In this document: piece after piece, positions 1 through 11,118 of the stretch
Position numbering within the stretch: position 1 is the first letter of the stretch
Layout: every line of letters starts with the position of its first letter
Notes under the pieces: model-generated
Told to the model about the DNA's origin: nothing
Database searches by the model: none
Seen by the model: the letters and a program-made list of their open reading frames with translations, nothing else
NCBI RefSeq assembly: GCF_020400725.1
Contig: NZ_JAINVG010000005.1
Span: 62,001 to 126,000, forward strand
Length of the DNA: 64,000 nt
Direction of reading: 5' to 3'
DNA from: Streptomyces sp. NK15101
Lineage (GTDB): Bacteria; Actinomycetota; Actinomycetes; Streptomycetales; Streptomycetaceae
Position numbers and translations under genes: made by a program

Positions 1-2
1 TG

Positions 3-443
3 GACGCGCTGCTCGCCTACGAGTGGCGCTCGCGGTACACGGCGGCGTGGCTGATCGGCGTGGACCGGCGTGCCTCGTTCCGCGAGCGGCTCGGCGAACT
101 GCTCCTGGCCAGCGAGGTCTGCTACGCGGGCGGGGCCTACTGCTTCGCCCTCGCCCGGCTCGGCACCCGCGCCGACGCGGAGGTCCTCGCCGCCTACCTG
201 GACCGGTACCTGCCCCGTACCGACCTCCGCTATGACCAGCCCCAGGCCCTCGGCGCCCTGCTGCGGCTCGACGCCGGGCTCGGCACCTCGTACGCCGGAC
301 AGTTCCTCTCTCCGGGCGGCCTCTGGGAGACCTGGGTCGGCGCCCTGCCCCACCTGCGCGACGAACCCGGATTCACCCCGGAGAGGCTGCGGTCGTGGAC
401 CGACCTCCGGTGCGACTTCGCGGACGGCTGGACCCGCCCCTGA
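3..443 (+). CDS. DUF6000 family protein (5' end outside window)
   Basis: The frame is open from the first bases of the window and stops with TGA at 441-443, so only the last 146 residues are present. The text resembles the C-terminal part of DUF6000 proteins: a helical stretch around LLASEVCYAGGAYCFALARL, then PRTDLRYDQPQALGALLRLD and a GGLWETWV segment near the end. DUF6000 is a widespread actinobacterial family of unknown function, so I infer no role. An internal ATG at 60 is not the real start because the coding text continues upstream of it. The gene converges on the DUF4232 gene on the other strand, with 33 bases between the two stop codons and no clear terminator hairpin. Confidence 0.72.
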   Translation, partial: DALLAYEWRSRYTAAWLIGVDRRASFRERLGELLLASEVCYAGGAYCFALARLGTRADAEVLAAYLDRYLPRTDLRYDQPQALGALLRLDAGLGTSYAGQFLSPGGLWETWVGALPHLRDEPGFTPERLRSWTDLRCDFADGWTRP

Positions 444-476
444 AGCCGCACCGGGACCATGGCCGTCCCGTACGGA

Positions 477-1238
477 TCAGAACTCGTCGGCGCCGTTGCG
501 GAGCTCGTACGTCCAGTACCCCGTCTTCGCGGCGGCCTCGTCGACCGCCAGGCCGCCGGCGGGGGCCTTGACGACGATGCTGCCCTCGGCCGGGCCCTGG
601 GCGGCGAAGAGGTTCACGTTGAACTCCTTCACGACCTTGCTGTCCTCGTCGACGCCGCCGAGCGCGATCCGCACGTTGGCGTAGGCGGGCGCGCCGGCCT
701 TCAGGACGATCGGCGCGGCCGGCTTGCTCTTCGCGACGGCCGGGACGTCCTTGGCGGTCTGGATCGGGCCGAAGGCGATGAGCGGGTACTCGAGCAGGGT
801 GCACGAGCGGCCGGAGGTGTTGGTGGCGGTGAGGACGATGTGCTCGGTCGGGACCTCGTCCGCCTTCGCCGCCGTGACCTTGATGTCGCCGTAGGCGCAG
901 GCGGGGGCCGTGGCGGAGCTCTCGCCGCCGGTGGAACCGGTGGAGCCGCCCGTGGTGGAGCCGGCCTTCGCCCCGCCGGTGGAGCCGGTGGAACCGCCGG
1001 CCGTGGAGCCGCCGTCGGCCGAGCCGCCCGTGGAGCCCGAGCCGCCCTTCGCGGCGGTCCGGTCCGCCGTGCCGCCGCCCGCCGTGCCGTTGTCGCCCGC
1101 ACCGGCGGCGGACTGGGAGGAGCTCGCGCTCCCCGCGTCCTTGGCGCCCGTGGCGTCCCCGCCGCCGCAGGCGGTCAGACCCAGCGAGAGGGCGGCGATG
1201 GCGGCGGCCAGGACGGTGTTCCTGCGGTGGTTGCGCAT
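477..1238 (-). CDS. Secreted lipoprotein with DUF4232 domain
   Basis: The start at 1238 is preceded by GGGGGAGAA at good spacing; the ORF can be read 39 bases further upstream but there is no ribosome site there. The protein has 253 residues. Residues 1-22 form a lipoprotein signal peptide ending in the lipobox LTAC, so the mature protein should be anchored on the outer face of the membrane. A long Gly/Ser/Thr linker (roughly residues 30-100, with repeats such as GGSTGSTGG) precedes a DUF4232 domain with paired cysteines (CAYGD and SCTLLEYP), which is typical of the family. DUF4232 proteins are secreted actinobacterial proteins of unknown function. The next gene on the same strand, the AfsR/SARP regulator, ends 129 bases upstream. 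Confidence 0.85.
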   Translation of the reverse strand: MRNHRRNTVLAAAIAALSLGLTACGGGDATGAKDAGSASSSQSAAGAGDNGTAGGGTADRTAAKGGSGSTGGSADGGSTAGGSTGSTGGAKAGSTTGGSTGSTGGESSATAPACAYGDIKVTAAKADEVPTEHIVLTATNTSGRSCTLLEYPLIAFGPIQTAKDVPAVAKSKPAAPIVLKAGAPAYANVRIALGGVDEDSKVVKEFNVNLFAAQGPAEGSIVVKAPAGGLAVDEAAAKTGYWTYELRNGADEF

Positions 1239-1367
1239 GGTGGTTCTCCCCCGTTGACGCGGTCGGTCGGGGCGCACGATCGGTGCGTGCGCCTCGCGGC
1301 ACCGGCCTGTTCTCCCCGGTGCCGCATTCAGCTTCCCGTCCCGCGCTGCCGTCCCGCTTGCGTACCG

Positions 1368-4013
1368 CTAACGATTCGCTGTCAGCCGCGAGAGGTGCGC
1401 CGCCGCCCGCGCCGAGCCCTCGGTGAAACCGGCCGCGTCGGCCGCGACGATCGCCCGTTCCAGCTGGTCGGCGGCCTCTTCGAGACGGCCGATACCGGCC
1501 AGCGCCTCGCCCAGGGTGATCTGCAGCGAGGCCCGGATGACCGCCGCGTCGGGCGCGACCAGTTCCCCGGCGCGAAGGGTGTGCGCGAGCGCCGCCTCGT
1601 ACTCCTCCGCCTTCAGGCAGTGGCCCGCCAGGTGCTGGAGGGTCAGCACCTGGGTGGACGGGTGGCCGGTGCGGTCGGCGAGCGAGACGGCGTGCAGCAT
1701 GAGCAGCCCGGCCCGCTCGTGCTCCCCCGTCGCGTCCAGGACGGCCGCGTAGTTGACGTAGGCGATCGCCTCGCTGATCGGGTCGCCGGCCCGGGCGGCC
1801 AGACCGGGCGCCTTCTCCAGGTGGACCAGCGCCTCGGCGTCCCGGCCCTCCTCGTGCAGGATCCAGCCGAGCAGGGCACGCGTGCGCGACTGCGCGTCGA
1901 GGTCGCCGATCGCCTCGGCGGAGGCGAGTCCGGCCTCCAGGAGCGGCGTCCAGCCGTCGCCGATCCGCCTGAGCATCAGCGGCCACTGCACGAGCGCGAT
2001 CCGCCAGGCCCGGTCGTGCATCCCGAGGGCGGCCGCGGCGGTGACGGCGCCCTCCAGGGCGGCCCGCTCGGCCGCGTACCAGTCGAGCGCCGCCGTGCGG
2101 TCCTCGAACTCCCTCGTCGCGGCGGGCCGCCGGGCGTCGGCCGGCAGCGAGTAGCAGGGCTGCGAGCCGGGCTCGGCGGCGGCGTCGGCCGCGAGACCCG
2201 TGTAGAGGTAGTGGTCGAAGAGCCGGGGCAGCCCCTCCTGGTCGGCCTGCGGGGCGAGGTGGCGCGCGTAGAGGCGCACCAGGTCGTGCGGTGTCCAGCG
2301 GCCGGGGACGGCCTCGGTGAGCAGGTGCGCGGCGGCGAGCCGGTCCAGGTCGGCGGAGGCCTGCCCGGGCGTCGTCCCGGCGAGCGCGCCCGCCGCGAAC
2401 CGGTCCAGGTCGGAGCCGGTGTGCAGGCCGATCGAGCGGAACATCCGGGCGGCGGACTCCGGCAGCTGCTGCACGGTGAGGCGCAGCGCGGCGGAGACGC
2501 CCCGGTCCTCCACGTCGAGCAGCGCCAACCGGTTCTGCTCGTCGGCGAGTTCGCCGACCATCGCGTCGAGAGTCCACTGCGGCCGCTCGGCCAGGCGGGC
2601 CGCCGTCACCCGGAGGGCGAGCGGCAGGCCGTCGCAGAGCCGGGCGAGGCGGGTGGCGGCGGCCGGTTCGGCGGCGACCCGCTCCTCGCCGAGCACGGTC
2701 GTGAGCAGGGCGGCCGAGGCGGCCGCCTTGAGGTGCCCGAGCGGCACGGGGCGGGCGGCGTCGGAGGCGATGAGGCCGCCGAGGCGGTCGCGGCTGGTGA
2801 CGAGGGTCGCGCAGTGGTCGCCGCCGGGCAGCAGCGGCCGGACCTGCTCGGAGGAGCGGGCGTTGTCGAGGACGACGAGCAGCCGGCGCCCGGCGGTGAG
2901 GGAGCGGAACAGCGCCCCGCGCGCGTCGACGGCCTCGGGGATCCGTTGCGGCGGGACGCCGAGGGCGAGCAGGAACTCCCGCAGGACGCCGGCCGTCTCG
3001 GGCGCCGGTGTGTCGCTGAAGCCGCGCAGGTCGGCGAAGAGCCGCCCGTCGGGGAAGTCGGCGCGCCGCTCGTAGGCCCAGTGGACGGCGAAGGCGGTCT
3101 TGCCGACGCCGGCGGGCCCGGTGACGAGACAGACGGGACCGTCCCCGGCGCGGACGGCACGGTCGAGCGCGGCCAGTTCGGCCCCGCGCCCGGTGAAGCC
3201 GCGCGGCGCCCGCGGCAGGCCCTCCGGCGCCGGGGCCCTGGCCTCGACGGCGGGGCGGGGCACGGAGACGGGCCCGGCGGAGCGGAGCAGCGTCGCGTAC
3301 GCCTCGCCGAGGGTCTCACCGGGGTCGACGCCCAGCTCCTCGGCGAGCAGCCGCCGGGTCCTGTGGTACCAGTCGATCGCGTCCGACTGCCGGCCGGAGC
3401 GGGCGAGCGCCAGCATCAGCGCGGCGGCCAGGGACTCGCGCAGCGGGTGGGCGACGGCCTCGGTACGAAGGACGGCGGCGGCCCTGCCGTGCTCGCCGAG
3501 CTGCCCGTACGCCTCCGCCAGCGCCTCCACCGACGCGAGCCGCATCTCCTCCAGACCGCTCGCGGCGGCTTCGAGGGGCCTGCTGTGCACGGTGCCGGTG
3601 AGCGCGGGCCCCTGCCAGTACGACAGCGCCTCCCGCAGCATCCGCACCGCGTCGGCGGGCCGCCGCTGGACGCCGGCGAGGCCCACGAGCTCCTCGAAGC
3701 GGTGGGCGTCCACGAGCGACTCGGGCATCCGGAGCACGTACGCCGAACCCTGCGTCGCGAGCTCGACCCCGTACGCCTCGGCCCCGTGCTCGGCGAGCAG
3801 CGCCCGCAGCCGCGAGACGTGCCCCTGGAGGACGGTCTTGGCGTGCGTGGGCGGCTCCTCCTCCCACAGGGCGTCGATCAACTGACCGACGTTCACGGCG
3901 CTGTTGGGCCGCAGCAGAAGCATGGCGAGCAGACTGGACCGCTTGGCGGGCCCCAAGGCTACGTCCCTGTCCTCCGTCACCAGCGCGACGGAGCCGAGCA
4001 GCCTGAACTCCAC
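1368..4013 (-). CDS. AfsR/SARP-family transcriptional regulator with NB-ARC and TPR domains
   Basis: This 881-residue protein has the full AfsR-type layout. Residues 1-95 form the OmpR-like winged helix (MEFRLLGSVAL, then LLLRPNSAVNVGQLIDALW). Residues about 98-243 form the bacterial transcriptional activation domain. An NB-ARC ATPase follows with a P-loop GPAGVGKT at 299-306, and a helical TPR-like C-terminus. Family members bind direct repeats ahead of target promoters and switch on secondary metabolism or stress genes after ATP-dependent assembly. No biosynthetic cluster adjoins it, so it may be a global AfsR-like or orphan regulator. The start ATG at 4013 opens directly on the conserved MEFRLLG. 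The 362 bases upstream contain the ychF terminator and no other gene that I can support. Confidence 0.9.
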   Translation of the reverse strand: MEFRLLGSVALVTEDRDVALGPAKRSSLLAMLLLRPNSAVNVGQLIDALWEEEPPTHAKTVLQGHVSRLRALLAEHGAEAYGVELATQGSAYVLRMPESLVDAHRFEELVGLAGVQRRPADAVRMLREALSYWQGPALTGTVHSRPLEAAASGLEEMRLASVEALAEAYGQLGEHGRAAAVLRTEAVAHPLRESLAAALMLALARSGRQSDAIDWYHRTRRLLAEELGVDPGETLGEAYATLLRSAGPVSVPRPAVEARAPAPEGLPRAPRGFTGRGAELAALDRAVRAGDGPVCLVTGPAGVGKTAFAVHWAYERRADFPDGRLFADLRGFSDTPAPETAGVLREFLLALGVPPQRIPEAVDARGALFRSLTAGRRLLVVLDNARSSEQVRPLLPGGDHCATLVTSRDRLGGLIASDAARPVPLGHLKAAASAALLTTVLGEERVAAEPAAATRLARLCDGLPLALRVTAARLAERPQWTLDAMVGELADEQNRLALLDVEDRGVSAALRLTVQQLPESAARMFRSIGLHTGSDLDRFAAGALAGTTPGQASADLDRLAAAHLLTEAVPGRWTPHDLVRLYARHLAPQADQEGLPRLFDHYLYTGLAADAAAEPGSQPCYSLPADARRPAATREFEDRTAALDWYAAERAALEGAVTAAAALGMHDRAWRIALVQWPLMLRRIGDGWTPLLEAGLASAEAIGDLDAQSRTRALLGWILHEEGRDAEALVHLEKAPGLAARAGDPISEAIAYVNYAAVLDATGEHERAGLLMLHAVSLADRTGHPSTQVLTLQHLAGHCLKAEEYEAALAHTLRAGELVAPDAAVIRASLQITLGEALAGIGRLEEAADQLERAIVAADAAGFTEGSARAAAHLSRLTANR

Positions 4014-4321
4014 CTGATACCTCCGCGATCCCTGTCCCTCAAGCCCCCCGTCCCCGGCCTCCGAGGATACTTGCGAGTAGAGGCCCGCCCGCCCCCGCCG
4101 TTCCCCGCTCCCGCTCCCGCCGTCGCCATCCGGACACGGCGATCGACCGGCTAGGGGAGCCGGGCCGGGCAGGGGAGACGGACCGGGTCGGGGAACCGGA
4201 CCGAGGTGGAGCGATCCCGACGGAACCTCCGCCGCCCGCCCGCTCCTCCGCCAGGCCCGGCCTCACCCGCTCCTCCAGGACCCGGACGGCAGTACCGCAT
4301 CCCGCCACGACCACCGCGACG

Positions 4322-4363
4322 CCCGGAAGGGGCCGGACTCCACGGAGTCCGGCCCCTTCCGGG
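4322..4363. terminator. Strong hairpin terminator downstream of ychF
   Basis: Two perfect 19-base arms, CCCGGAAGGGGCCGGACTC and its complement, are separated by four bases and lie 13 bases past the ychF stop. There is no long T-tract, as is usual in Streptomyces. The rest of 4014-4321 is GC-rich with short ACCGG and GGGGA repeats. I see no gene in it; it must hold the promoter of the AfsR/SARP gene. Confidence 0.8.
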
Positions 4364-4375
4364 ATGCGGGTGCGA

Positions 4376-5464
<1,089 letters not shown>

Positions 5465-5625
5465 GGTGGCGACTTCCTGAAGTGTGGATGGTGGGCCGAT
5501 CCCCCAGTTTACGGGCGGGACGAACCGGCCAGTGACGGAGACCTTCGGTCGTTCTCGGGGGCAAGGTCACCCAAAGGGCGTGTCCCGGACCCGGTTCCCG
5601 CCCTCTTCCGACCTACGTTGGTCGA

Positions 5626-6282
5626 GTGGAGCAGCACAGGACAAGTCAGCCGCAAGGCCGCCGAAGGCCGCAGACCCCCACCACGCCGCCGGTCGCACCG
5701 CCCGGCGCTCTCGTGGAGGGCGCGGCCGTCTACCGCGTGACCGGCAGAGCCGGCCGCGCGCCCGGTCGCGCCCGCGTGGAGCGGGCCGTGGCCGCCGGCG
5801 GCCCGGCCCGTGCGTCCGGGCGGCCCGCCGGGCGCCGGCCCGTGCCGCCGGTCGTCCTGGCCTTGCGCCGGCTCCCCTCGCCCCGTCTCACCGGACTCGG
5901 CGCCGGGCTCTTCGCCTCCGCCGTCATGCTGACCCTCGGCCTCCTCGACCAGCTGCTCCTGGACGGCTCCCCCGTCGTCTACGGGCTGCTGTTCCTGCCG
6001 GTCAGCGCCCTGACCGCGCTCTGGGTCCGGACCGCCGACCTGGTCACCGCCCCGATCGGCGTCCCCATCGCCTTCGCCGTCGGCATCGTCCCCATCGCGG
6101 GCGGCACGGGCGGCTTCGGCGGCCAGGCCATGGCCGTCGTGACCGCCCTCGCCGTGCACGCCGGATGGCTCTACGGCGGCACCCTCGTCGCCGGCCTCAT
6201 CGCGAGCGTCCGCAAGGTGCGGGACATGGGGCGGCGCCATCAGCGCGCCGCCGCTGCGGCGGGGCGTCGGCCCGTAGCGTGA
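5626..6282 (+). CDS. DUF6542 domain membrane protein
   Basis: The gene starts with GTG and encodes 218 residues. The first 85 residues are Pro/Arg/Ala-rich and probably disordered in the cytosol. From about residue 88 the protein has three to four hydrophobic helices ([52 protein letters not shown] and a last one near AVVTALAVHAGWLYGGTL), then a basic tail. This matches DUF6542, a small actinobacterial integral membrane family with no known function. It is often found beside ychF/ppgK in Streptomyces. The gene ends 10 bases before the left arm of a strong hairpin. Confidence 0.8.
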   Translation: MEQHRTSQPQGRRRPQTPTTPPVAPPGALVEGAAVYRVTGRAGRAPGRARVERAVAAGGPARASGRPAGRRPVPPVVLALRRLPSPRLTGLGAGLFASAVMLTLGLLDQLLLDGSPVVYGLLFLPVSALTALWVRTADLVTAPIGVPIAFAVGIVPIAGGTGGFGGQAMAVVTALAVHAGWLYGGTLVAGLIASVRKVRDMGRRHQRAAAAAGRRPVA

Positions 6283-6292
6283 CTTGGATCCG

Positions 6293-6340
6293 GGATCCAA
6301 TATCCGGGATTCGATCTGCCGAATCCCGGATATCGGATCC
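6293..6340. terminator. Bidirectional hairpin between convergent genes
   Basis: Two 21-base arms, GGATCCaaTATCCGGGATTCG and its complement with one mismatch, flank the loop ATCTGC. The hairpin separates the DUF6542 gene from the end of ppgK and can serve both. It is richer in A/T than its surroundings and an extra GATCCGG unit precedes the left arm. Confidence 0.8.
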
Positions 6341-6352
6341 CCACCCCGCTCC

Positions 6353-7108
6353 TCAGACCACCCTCGCCGCCGTCCCCGCCGCCATCCCCGCCCCCACGAT
6401 CCCCGCGTTGTTCTGCAGCTCCGCCGGGACGATCTTCGCGCGGATGCCCTCGATCAGCGGCAGGAACCTGTCCGCCTTGCGGCTCACGCCGCCGCCGATG
6501 ATGAACAACTCGGGCGAGAAGAGCATCTCGACGTGCGCGAGGTACTTGCGCAGCCGTCGGGTCGCCCAGTGCTCCCAGGTGAGGCCCTCGTCCTCCTTGG
6601 CCCTGGTCGAGGCCCGGGTCTCCGCGTCGTGCCCCTTGAGCTCCAGGTGGCCCAGCTCGGTGTTGGGGACGAGCCGGCCGTCGACGAAGACGGCGGAGCC
6701 GATGCCCGTGCCGAGGGTCAGCAGGATCACCGTGCCCTTGCGGCCCCGGCCCGCGCCGAAGGTCATCTCCGCGATCCCGGCCGCGTCCGCGTCGTTCAGG
6801 ACGGTCACCGGGAGTCCGCCGAGGCGGTCGCTGATCAGGGCGCCGGCGTCGACGCCGATCCAGGACTTGTCGACGTTGGCGGCCGTGCGGACGGTGGAGC
6901 CGGTCACGACGCCCGGGAAGGTCACGCCCACCGGTCCCGTCCAGCCGAAGTGCCCCACGACCTCCGCGACGCAGCCCGCCACACCGTCGGGTGTGGCGGG
7001 CTGCGGGGTCAGTACCTTGTGGCGCTCCTCGGCGAGCGCTCCGTGCTCCAGGTCCACGGGGGCGCCCTTGATGCCCGAGCCGCCGATGTCCACTCCGAAG
7101 ACGTTCAT
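6353..7108 (-). CDS. ppgK: Polyphosphate glucokinase (ROK family)
   Basis: The protein transfers phosphate from polyphosphate (or ATP) to glucose in the cytosol. It is a 251-residue ROK-fold sugar kinase. The phosphate-binding motif VDIGGSGIKGAPVD is at the N-terminus, the catalytic region reads NDADAAG, and the second phosphate loop reads LTLGTGIGSAVF. The segment SWIGVDAG and the C-terminal LFIIGGGVSRKADRF are typical of actinobacterial PpgK. I chose ATG 7108, which has GTGGGG just upstream, over GTG 7117 nine bases earlier. It lies 30 bases downstream of ispH on the same strand and may be cotranscribed with it. Confidence 0.95.
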   Translation of the reverse strand: MNVFGVDIGGSGIKGAPVDLEHGALAEERHKVLTPQPATPDGVAGCVAEVVGHFGWTGPVGVTFPGVVTGSTVRTAANVDKSWIGVDAGALISDRLGGLPVTVLNDADAAGIAEMTFGAGRGRKGTVILLTLGTGIGSAVFVDGRLVPNTELGHLELKGHDAETRASTRAKEDEGLTWEHWATRRLRKYLAHVEMLFSPELFIIGGGVSRKADRFLPLIEGIRAKIVPAELQNNAGIVGAGMAAGTAARVV

Positions 7109-7138
7109 GGACCCCACGGTAAGGGCAGGCGCGCCGCG

Positions 7139-8191
7139 CTACTCCTCGACGGACGCGGCGGACGCGGCGGGCGCGGCCGCCGCGAGCCTCTCGGCCTCGG
7201 CCCGGAGGTCCTTGTTGCGGAGCTCCTTGGGCAGCGAGAAGGTCAGGGACTCGTCCGCCGTCTTGACGATCTCCACGTCCGCGTAGCCGCGCTCGGCGAG
7301 CCACTCCAGGACCTCCTGCACCAGGACGTCCGGGACGGAGGCGCCGGAGGAGAGGCCGACGCTGGTCACGCCCTCCAGCCAGGCCTCGTCGATCTCGCTG
7401 GCGAAGTCGACCAGGTACGCGGCGGGGACGCCGGCCTGCTTGGCGACCTCGACCATGCGGATCGAGTTGGAGGAGTTCTTCGAGCCGACGACGATCACCA
7501 GCTCGGCCTGGCCGGCGAGCTCCTTGATGGCGGTCTGGCGGTTCTGCGTGGCGTAGCAGATGTCGTCGGACGGCGGGGAGATCAGCTGCGGGAACTTCTG
7601 CTTCAGCGCGTCGACCGTCTCCATCGTCTCGTCGACGGAGAGCGTGGTCTGGGAGAGCCAGACGACCCGGGAGGGGTCGCGGACCTCGACCTTGGCCACG
7701 TCCTCGGGGCCGTCGACCAGCTGGATGTGGTCGGGGGCCTCGCCGGAGGTGCCGATGACCTCCTCGTGGCCCTCGTGGCCGATGAGGAGGATGTCGAAGT
7801 CCTCCTTGGCGAAGCGGACGGCTTCCTTGTGGACCTTGGTGACCAGCGGGCAGGTGGCGTCGATGGTCGCGAGCCGGCCCTGGCGGGCCTCCTCGTGGAC
7901 GGTGGGGGCGACGCCGTGCGCGGAGAACATCACGATGTTGCCGGGCGGCACCTCGGTCGCCTGGTCGACGAAGATCGCGCCCTTCCGCTCCAGCGTCTGG
8001 ACCACGTACTTGTTGTGGACGATCTCGTGCCGGACGTAGATCGGGGCCCCGTACTGCTCCAGGGCCTTCTCGACGGCGATCACGGCACGGTCCACGCCCG
8101 CGCAGTAGCCGCGGGGAGCGGCGAGCAGGACACGCTTCGGGCGGTTCGTCGCGGAGGCGGCATCGGGCGTCGGCGCGGGCGTTGCAGTCAT
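7139..8191 (-). CDS. ispH: 4-hydroxy-3-methylbut-2-enyl diphosphate reductase
   Basis: IspH catalyses the last step of the methylerythritol phosphate pathway, reducing HMBPP to IPP and DMAPP with a 4Fe-4S cluster. The three cluster cysteines are visible in the motifs [17 protein letters not shown] and [11 protein letters not shown]. The start at 8191 (MTATPAP) has GGGA at suitable spacing, while ATG 8200 nine bases upstream lacks one. The protein has 350 residues, with a short disordered N-terminus before [13 protein letters not shown]. The gene diverges from the APC permease, leaving under 50 bases for two promoters. Confidence 0.97.
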   Translation of the reverse strand: MTATPAPTPDAASATNRPKRVLLAAPRGYCAGVDRAVIAVEKALEQYGAPIYVRHEIVHNKYVVQTLERKGAIFVDQATEVPPGNIVMFSAHGVAPTVHEEARQGRLATIDATCPLVTKVHKEAVRFAKEDFDILLIGHEGHEEVIGTSGEAPDHIQLVDGPEDVAKVEVRDPSRVVWLSQTTLSVDETMETVDALKQKFPQLISPPSDDICYATQNRQTAIKELAGQAELVIVVGSKNSSNSIRMVEVAKQAGVPAAYLVDFASEIDEAWLEGVTSVGLSSGASVPDVLVQEVLEWLAERGYADVEIVKTADESLTFSLPKELRNKDLRAEAERLAAAAPAASAASVEE

Positions 8192-8236
8192 GCGTCCCAT
8201 CGTAAGGCCGCGTCGGTGAGCGGTTGGAGCGGCGCC

Positions 8237-9607
8237 GTGGCCGAAACTGGCGCCATGGCTCAGGAGGCGCAGGTGGCGGACCACGAGGAGCTCCGGCGGA
8301 ATCTCGGATTCCGGGACCTTGTCGTGTACGGACTGCTGTTCATCGCCCCCATGGCACCGGTCGGCGTCTTCGGGACCCTCGACGCGAAGTCGCACGGCGC
8401 CGTCGCACTGGTGTACGTCGTGGCGACCGTCGCCATGGCGTTCACGGCGTTCAGCTACGCCCAGATGGTGCGGGTCGCGCCGCAGGCCGGTTCCGTCTTC
8501 ACGTACGCGCGCAAGGGCCTCGGGGAGGGGCCGGGGTTCATCGCCGGATGGATGGCGATGCTCGACTACCTGCTGATCCCGGCCGTCGCCTACCTCTTCG
8601 CCGGCATCGCGATGGAGGCGCTGGTCCCGGAGGTGGACCGGTGGGTGTGGACCGGGATCGCCGTGGTGGTCACCACGCTGCTGAACCTGTGGGGCGTGCG
8701 TGCGGCGGCCCGGGTGGGCTTCGCGGTGCTCGCGATGGAGATCGTCGTCCTGCTGGTCTTCGTCGTGTCGGCGGTGGTGGTGCTCGTACGGGACGGGGCG
8801 CTGCGCGACGGGTGGTCGCCGCTCACCGGTGACGGCTCGTTCTCGCTCGCCGCGGTGGTGGGCGCGGTGTCGGTGGCCGTCCTGTCGTACCTGGGCTTCG
8901 ACGCGATCGCCTCCTTCGCGGAGGAGGTCACGGGCGGCTCACGGAAGGTGGCGCGGGCGGTGCTGTTCTGCCTGGGGCTGGCGGGCGTCCTCTTCGTGGC
9001 CCAGACCTGGCTGGTGGCGCTCCTCGAACCGGTCTCCTCGGCCGAGCTCGCCGCCGACCCGGCCAGGCAGGGTTCGGCCTTCTACGACGCGGTGGACACC
9101 TCGGTCGGCGACTGGCTGCACGACCTGGTGGCCGTCTCGAAGGCGATCGGCGCGGCCTTCGCGGCGCTCGCGGGGCAGGCGGCGGGCGGCAGGCTGCTGT
9201 TCGCGATGGGCCGCGACCGGCGCCTTCCGCACCTGCTCGGCCGCACCGACGGCGGCGTCCCCCGGGTGGCGCTGCTGGTGGCCGCGACCGTGACGATGAT
9301 CGCGGCGGTGTGGGCGGCGCGCCGGGACGACGGGCTCGACCACCTGGTCTCGGTGGTCGACGTGGGCGCGCTGACCGCCTTCGTCCTGCTGCACGCGAGC
9401 GTGGTGGGCTGGTTCGCCGTGCGGCGGGCGGAGGGGCCGCCGCACTGGCTGAAGCACGTCGTGCTTCCGGTGGTCGGTGCGGCGATCCTGATCGCGGTGA
9501 TCGTCGAGGCCTCGGCCGCCGCGCAGGTGGTGGGCGTGGTGTGGCTGGGGGTGGGTCTCGTCGTCCTCGCCGTCCAGGGCGCGACGAGGACGGACACGCG
9601 CGCGTAG
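8237..9607 (+). CDS. APC-family amino acid/polyamine permease
   Basis: This integral membrane transporter has about 12 hydrophobic helices, beginning [21 protein letters not shown]. It carries the APC-superfamily signature in helix 1 and a helix 6-like segment [16 protein letters not shown]. The [16 protein letters not shown] loop ([16 protein letters not shown]) is typical of the YjeH/EctP-like branch that carries amino acids or amines; the substrate cannot be told from the sequence. GTG 8237 was chosen because GGAG sits eight bases ahead of it; ATG 8255 in the same frame has no ribosome site but cannot be excluded. No partner gene is adjacent. Confidence 0.88.
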   Translation: MAETGAMAQEAQVADHEELRRNLGFRDLVVYGLLFIAPMAPVGVFGTLDAKSHGAVALVYVVATVAMAFTAFSYAQMVRVAPQAGSVFTYARKGLGEGPGFIAGWMAMLDYLLIPAVAYLFAGIAMEALVPEVDRWVWTGIAVVVTTLLNLWGVRAAARVGFAVLAMEIVVLLVFVVSAVVVLVRDGALRDGWSPLTGDGSFSLAAVVGAVSVAVLSYLGFDAIASFAEEVTGGSRKVARAVLFCLGLAGVLFVAQTWLVALLEPVSSAELAADPARQGSAFYDAVDTSVGDWLHDLVAVSKAIGAAFAALAGQAAGGRLLFAMGRDRRLPHLLGRTDGGVPRVALLVAATVTMIAAVWAARRDDGLDHLVSVVDVGALTAFVLLHASVVGWFAVRRAEGPPHWLKHVVLPVVGAAILIAVIVEASAAAQVVGVVWLGVGLVVLAVQGATRTDTRA

Positions 9608-9744
9608 ACCTCGCGCCGCGCGCGGGGCCGTCTCCGCGCGGGGACCGTCTCCACGCGCGCGTGACGCCGCTCGGGGCTCCCCGGGCGGGCCTGGCCGCCC
9701 CGCGCGCCCCTGACGTTGTCGTACCGCGCGGTTACGCTCGGTCC

Positions 9745-10962
9745 ATGGCTCTGACTACGTCCGCCGAAGCACCGCTTCCCGTCGGTGAGGTCTCCCGGCT
9801 CATCGGGGGGTGGATCGACCGGCTCGGGGCGATCTGGGTCGAGGGGCAGATCACTCAGCTGTCGCGGCGCCCCGGCGCCGGGGTCGTCTTCCTGACGCTG
9901 CGGGATCCCTCGCACGACATCTCCGTCAGCGTCACCTGCTACCGCCAGGTCTTCGACGCGGTCGCGGACGTCGTCTCGGAGGGCGCCAGGGTCGTCGTGC
10001 ACGCCAAGCCCGAGTGGTACGCGCCGCGCGGGCAGCTGTCGCTGCGGGCGGCGGCGATCAAGCCGGTCGGGATCGGCGAGCTGCTCGCCCGGCTCGAACA
10101 GCTGAAGCGGAGCCTGGCCTCGGAGGGGCTGTTCGCCCTCGACCGGAAGAAGCCGCTGCCGTTCCTGCCGCACCTCGTGGGCCTGGTCTGCGGGCGCGCC
10201 TCGGCGGCCGAGCGGGACGTCCTGGAGAACGCGCGCCGTCGCTGGCCGGCCGTCCGCTTCGAGGTGCGGAACGTCGCGGTGCAGGGCGTGAAGGCGGTCC
10301 CGCAGGTCGTCCAGGCGGTCAGGGAGCTGGACGCGCACGAGGACGTGGACGTGATCATCGTGGCCCGGGGCGGCGGCAGCGTCGAGGACCTGCTGCCGTT
10401 CTCGGACGAGCAGCTGATCCGGACGGTGGCCGACTGCCGTACGCCGGTGGTGTCCGCGATCGGGCACGAGCCGGACTCTCCGCTGCTCGACCTGGTGGCC
10501 GATCTGCGCGCCTCGACGCCGACGGACGCGGCCAAGAAGGTCGTCCCGGACGTCGGAGAGGAGCTGGACCGGGTGCGCGGGCTGCGGGACCGGGCGCTGC
10601 GGACCGTGCAGGGGCTCCTGGACCGGGAGGAGCGCGGCCTGGCGCACGCCCTCGCGCGGCCCGTGATGGAGCACCCGCAGCGCATGGTGGAGGTGCGCGA
10701 GGAGGAGGTGGCGGCGCTCCTGGCCCGGAGCCGGCGGGTCCTCGGGCACCTGCTGGACCGGGCGGACTCGGAGCTCTCGCACACGCGGGCGCGGGTCCGG
10801 GCGCTGTCGCCCGCCGCGACGATGGAGCGGGGGTACGCGGTGCTCCAGCGGGCGGACGGGACGGTGGTCCGCTCCCCCGAGGAGGCCGCGGAGGGCGAGG
10901 AGCTGCGGGCCCGGGTCGCCGAGGGCGAGTTCACGGTGCGCCGCGTGCCCGACCCGGCCTGA
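9745..10962 (+). CDS. xseA: Exodeoxyribonuclease VII large subunit
   Basis: XseA is the catalytic subunit of exonuclease VII, which degrades single-stranded DNA from both ends. The 405-residue protein has an N-terminal OB-fold ([20 protein letters not shown], then VFLTLRDPS) and a nuclease core with the family motif [31 protein letters not shown] follows, then a long coiled-coil region. It ends with the small-subunit-binding segment ([12 protein letters not shown]). ATG 9745 is favoured by start position and family length, although no strong ribosome site precedes it. The partner xseB begins 157 bases downstream on the same strand. Confidence 0.97.
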   Translation: MALTTSAEAPLPVGEVSRLIGGWIDRLGAIWVEGQITQLSRRPGAGVVFLTLRDPSHDISVSVTCYRQVFDAVADVVSEGARVVVHAKPEWYAPRGQLSLRAAAIKPVGIGELLARLEQLKRSLASEGLFALDRKKPLPFLPHLVGLVCGRASAAERDVLENARRRWPAVRFEVRNVAVQGVKAVPQVVQAVRELDAHEDVDVIIVARGGGSVEDLLPFSDEQLIRTVADCRTPVVSAIGHEPDSPLLDLVADLRASTPTDAAKKVVPDVGEELDRVRGLRDRALRTVQGLLDREERGLAHALARPVMEHPQRMVEVREEEVAALLARSRRVLGHLLDRADSELSHTRARVRALSPAATMERGYAVLQRADGTVVRSPEEAAEGEELRARVAEGEFTVRRVPDPA

Positions 10963-11118
10963 GGGCCTGGGGCGGGCCCCTGAGGGGAAGCCCTGAGCGG
11001 AGGCCCTCATCGGGGCCCTTCGAGCGGCGGCCCGAGCGGCGCCCCCTGAACGAGACGACACGGCTTGTCGACACGACAGCCGAGGAAGAACGACCGGACA
11101 CGGCGGATGGAGCAGCAC

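Noticed and set aside
459..4154. Open frame of 1231 codons opposite the AfsR/SARP regulator and DUF4232 genes
   Set aside because: It is the complement-frame shadow of high-GC genes. The text is Arg/Gly/Val-rich without domains, and the opposing frames have clear family motifs and ribosome sites.
6284..8236. N-terminal extension of the APC permease by about 650 codons
   Set aside because: The extension is antisense to ppgK and ispH and has no domain; the permease starts at 8237 or 8255 with local signals.
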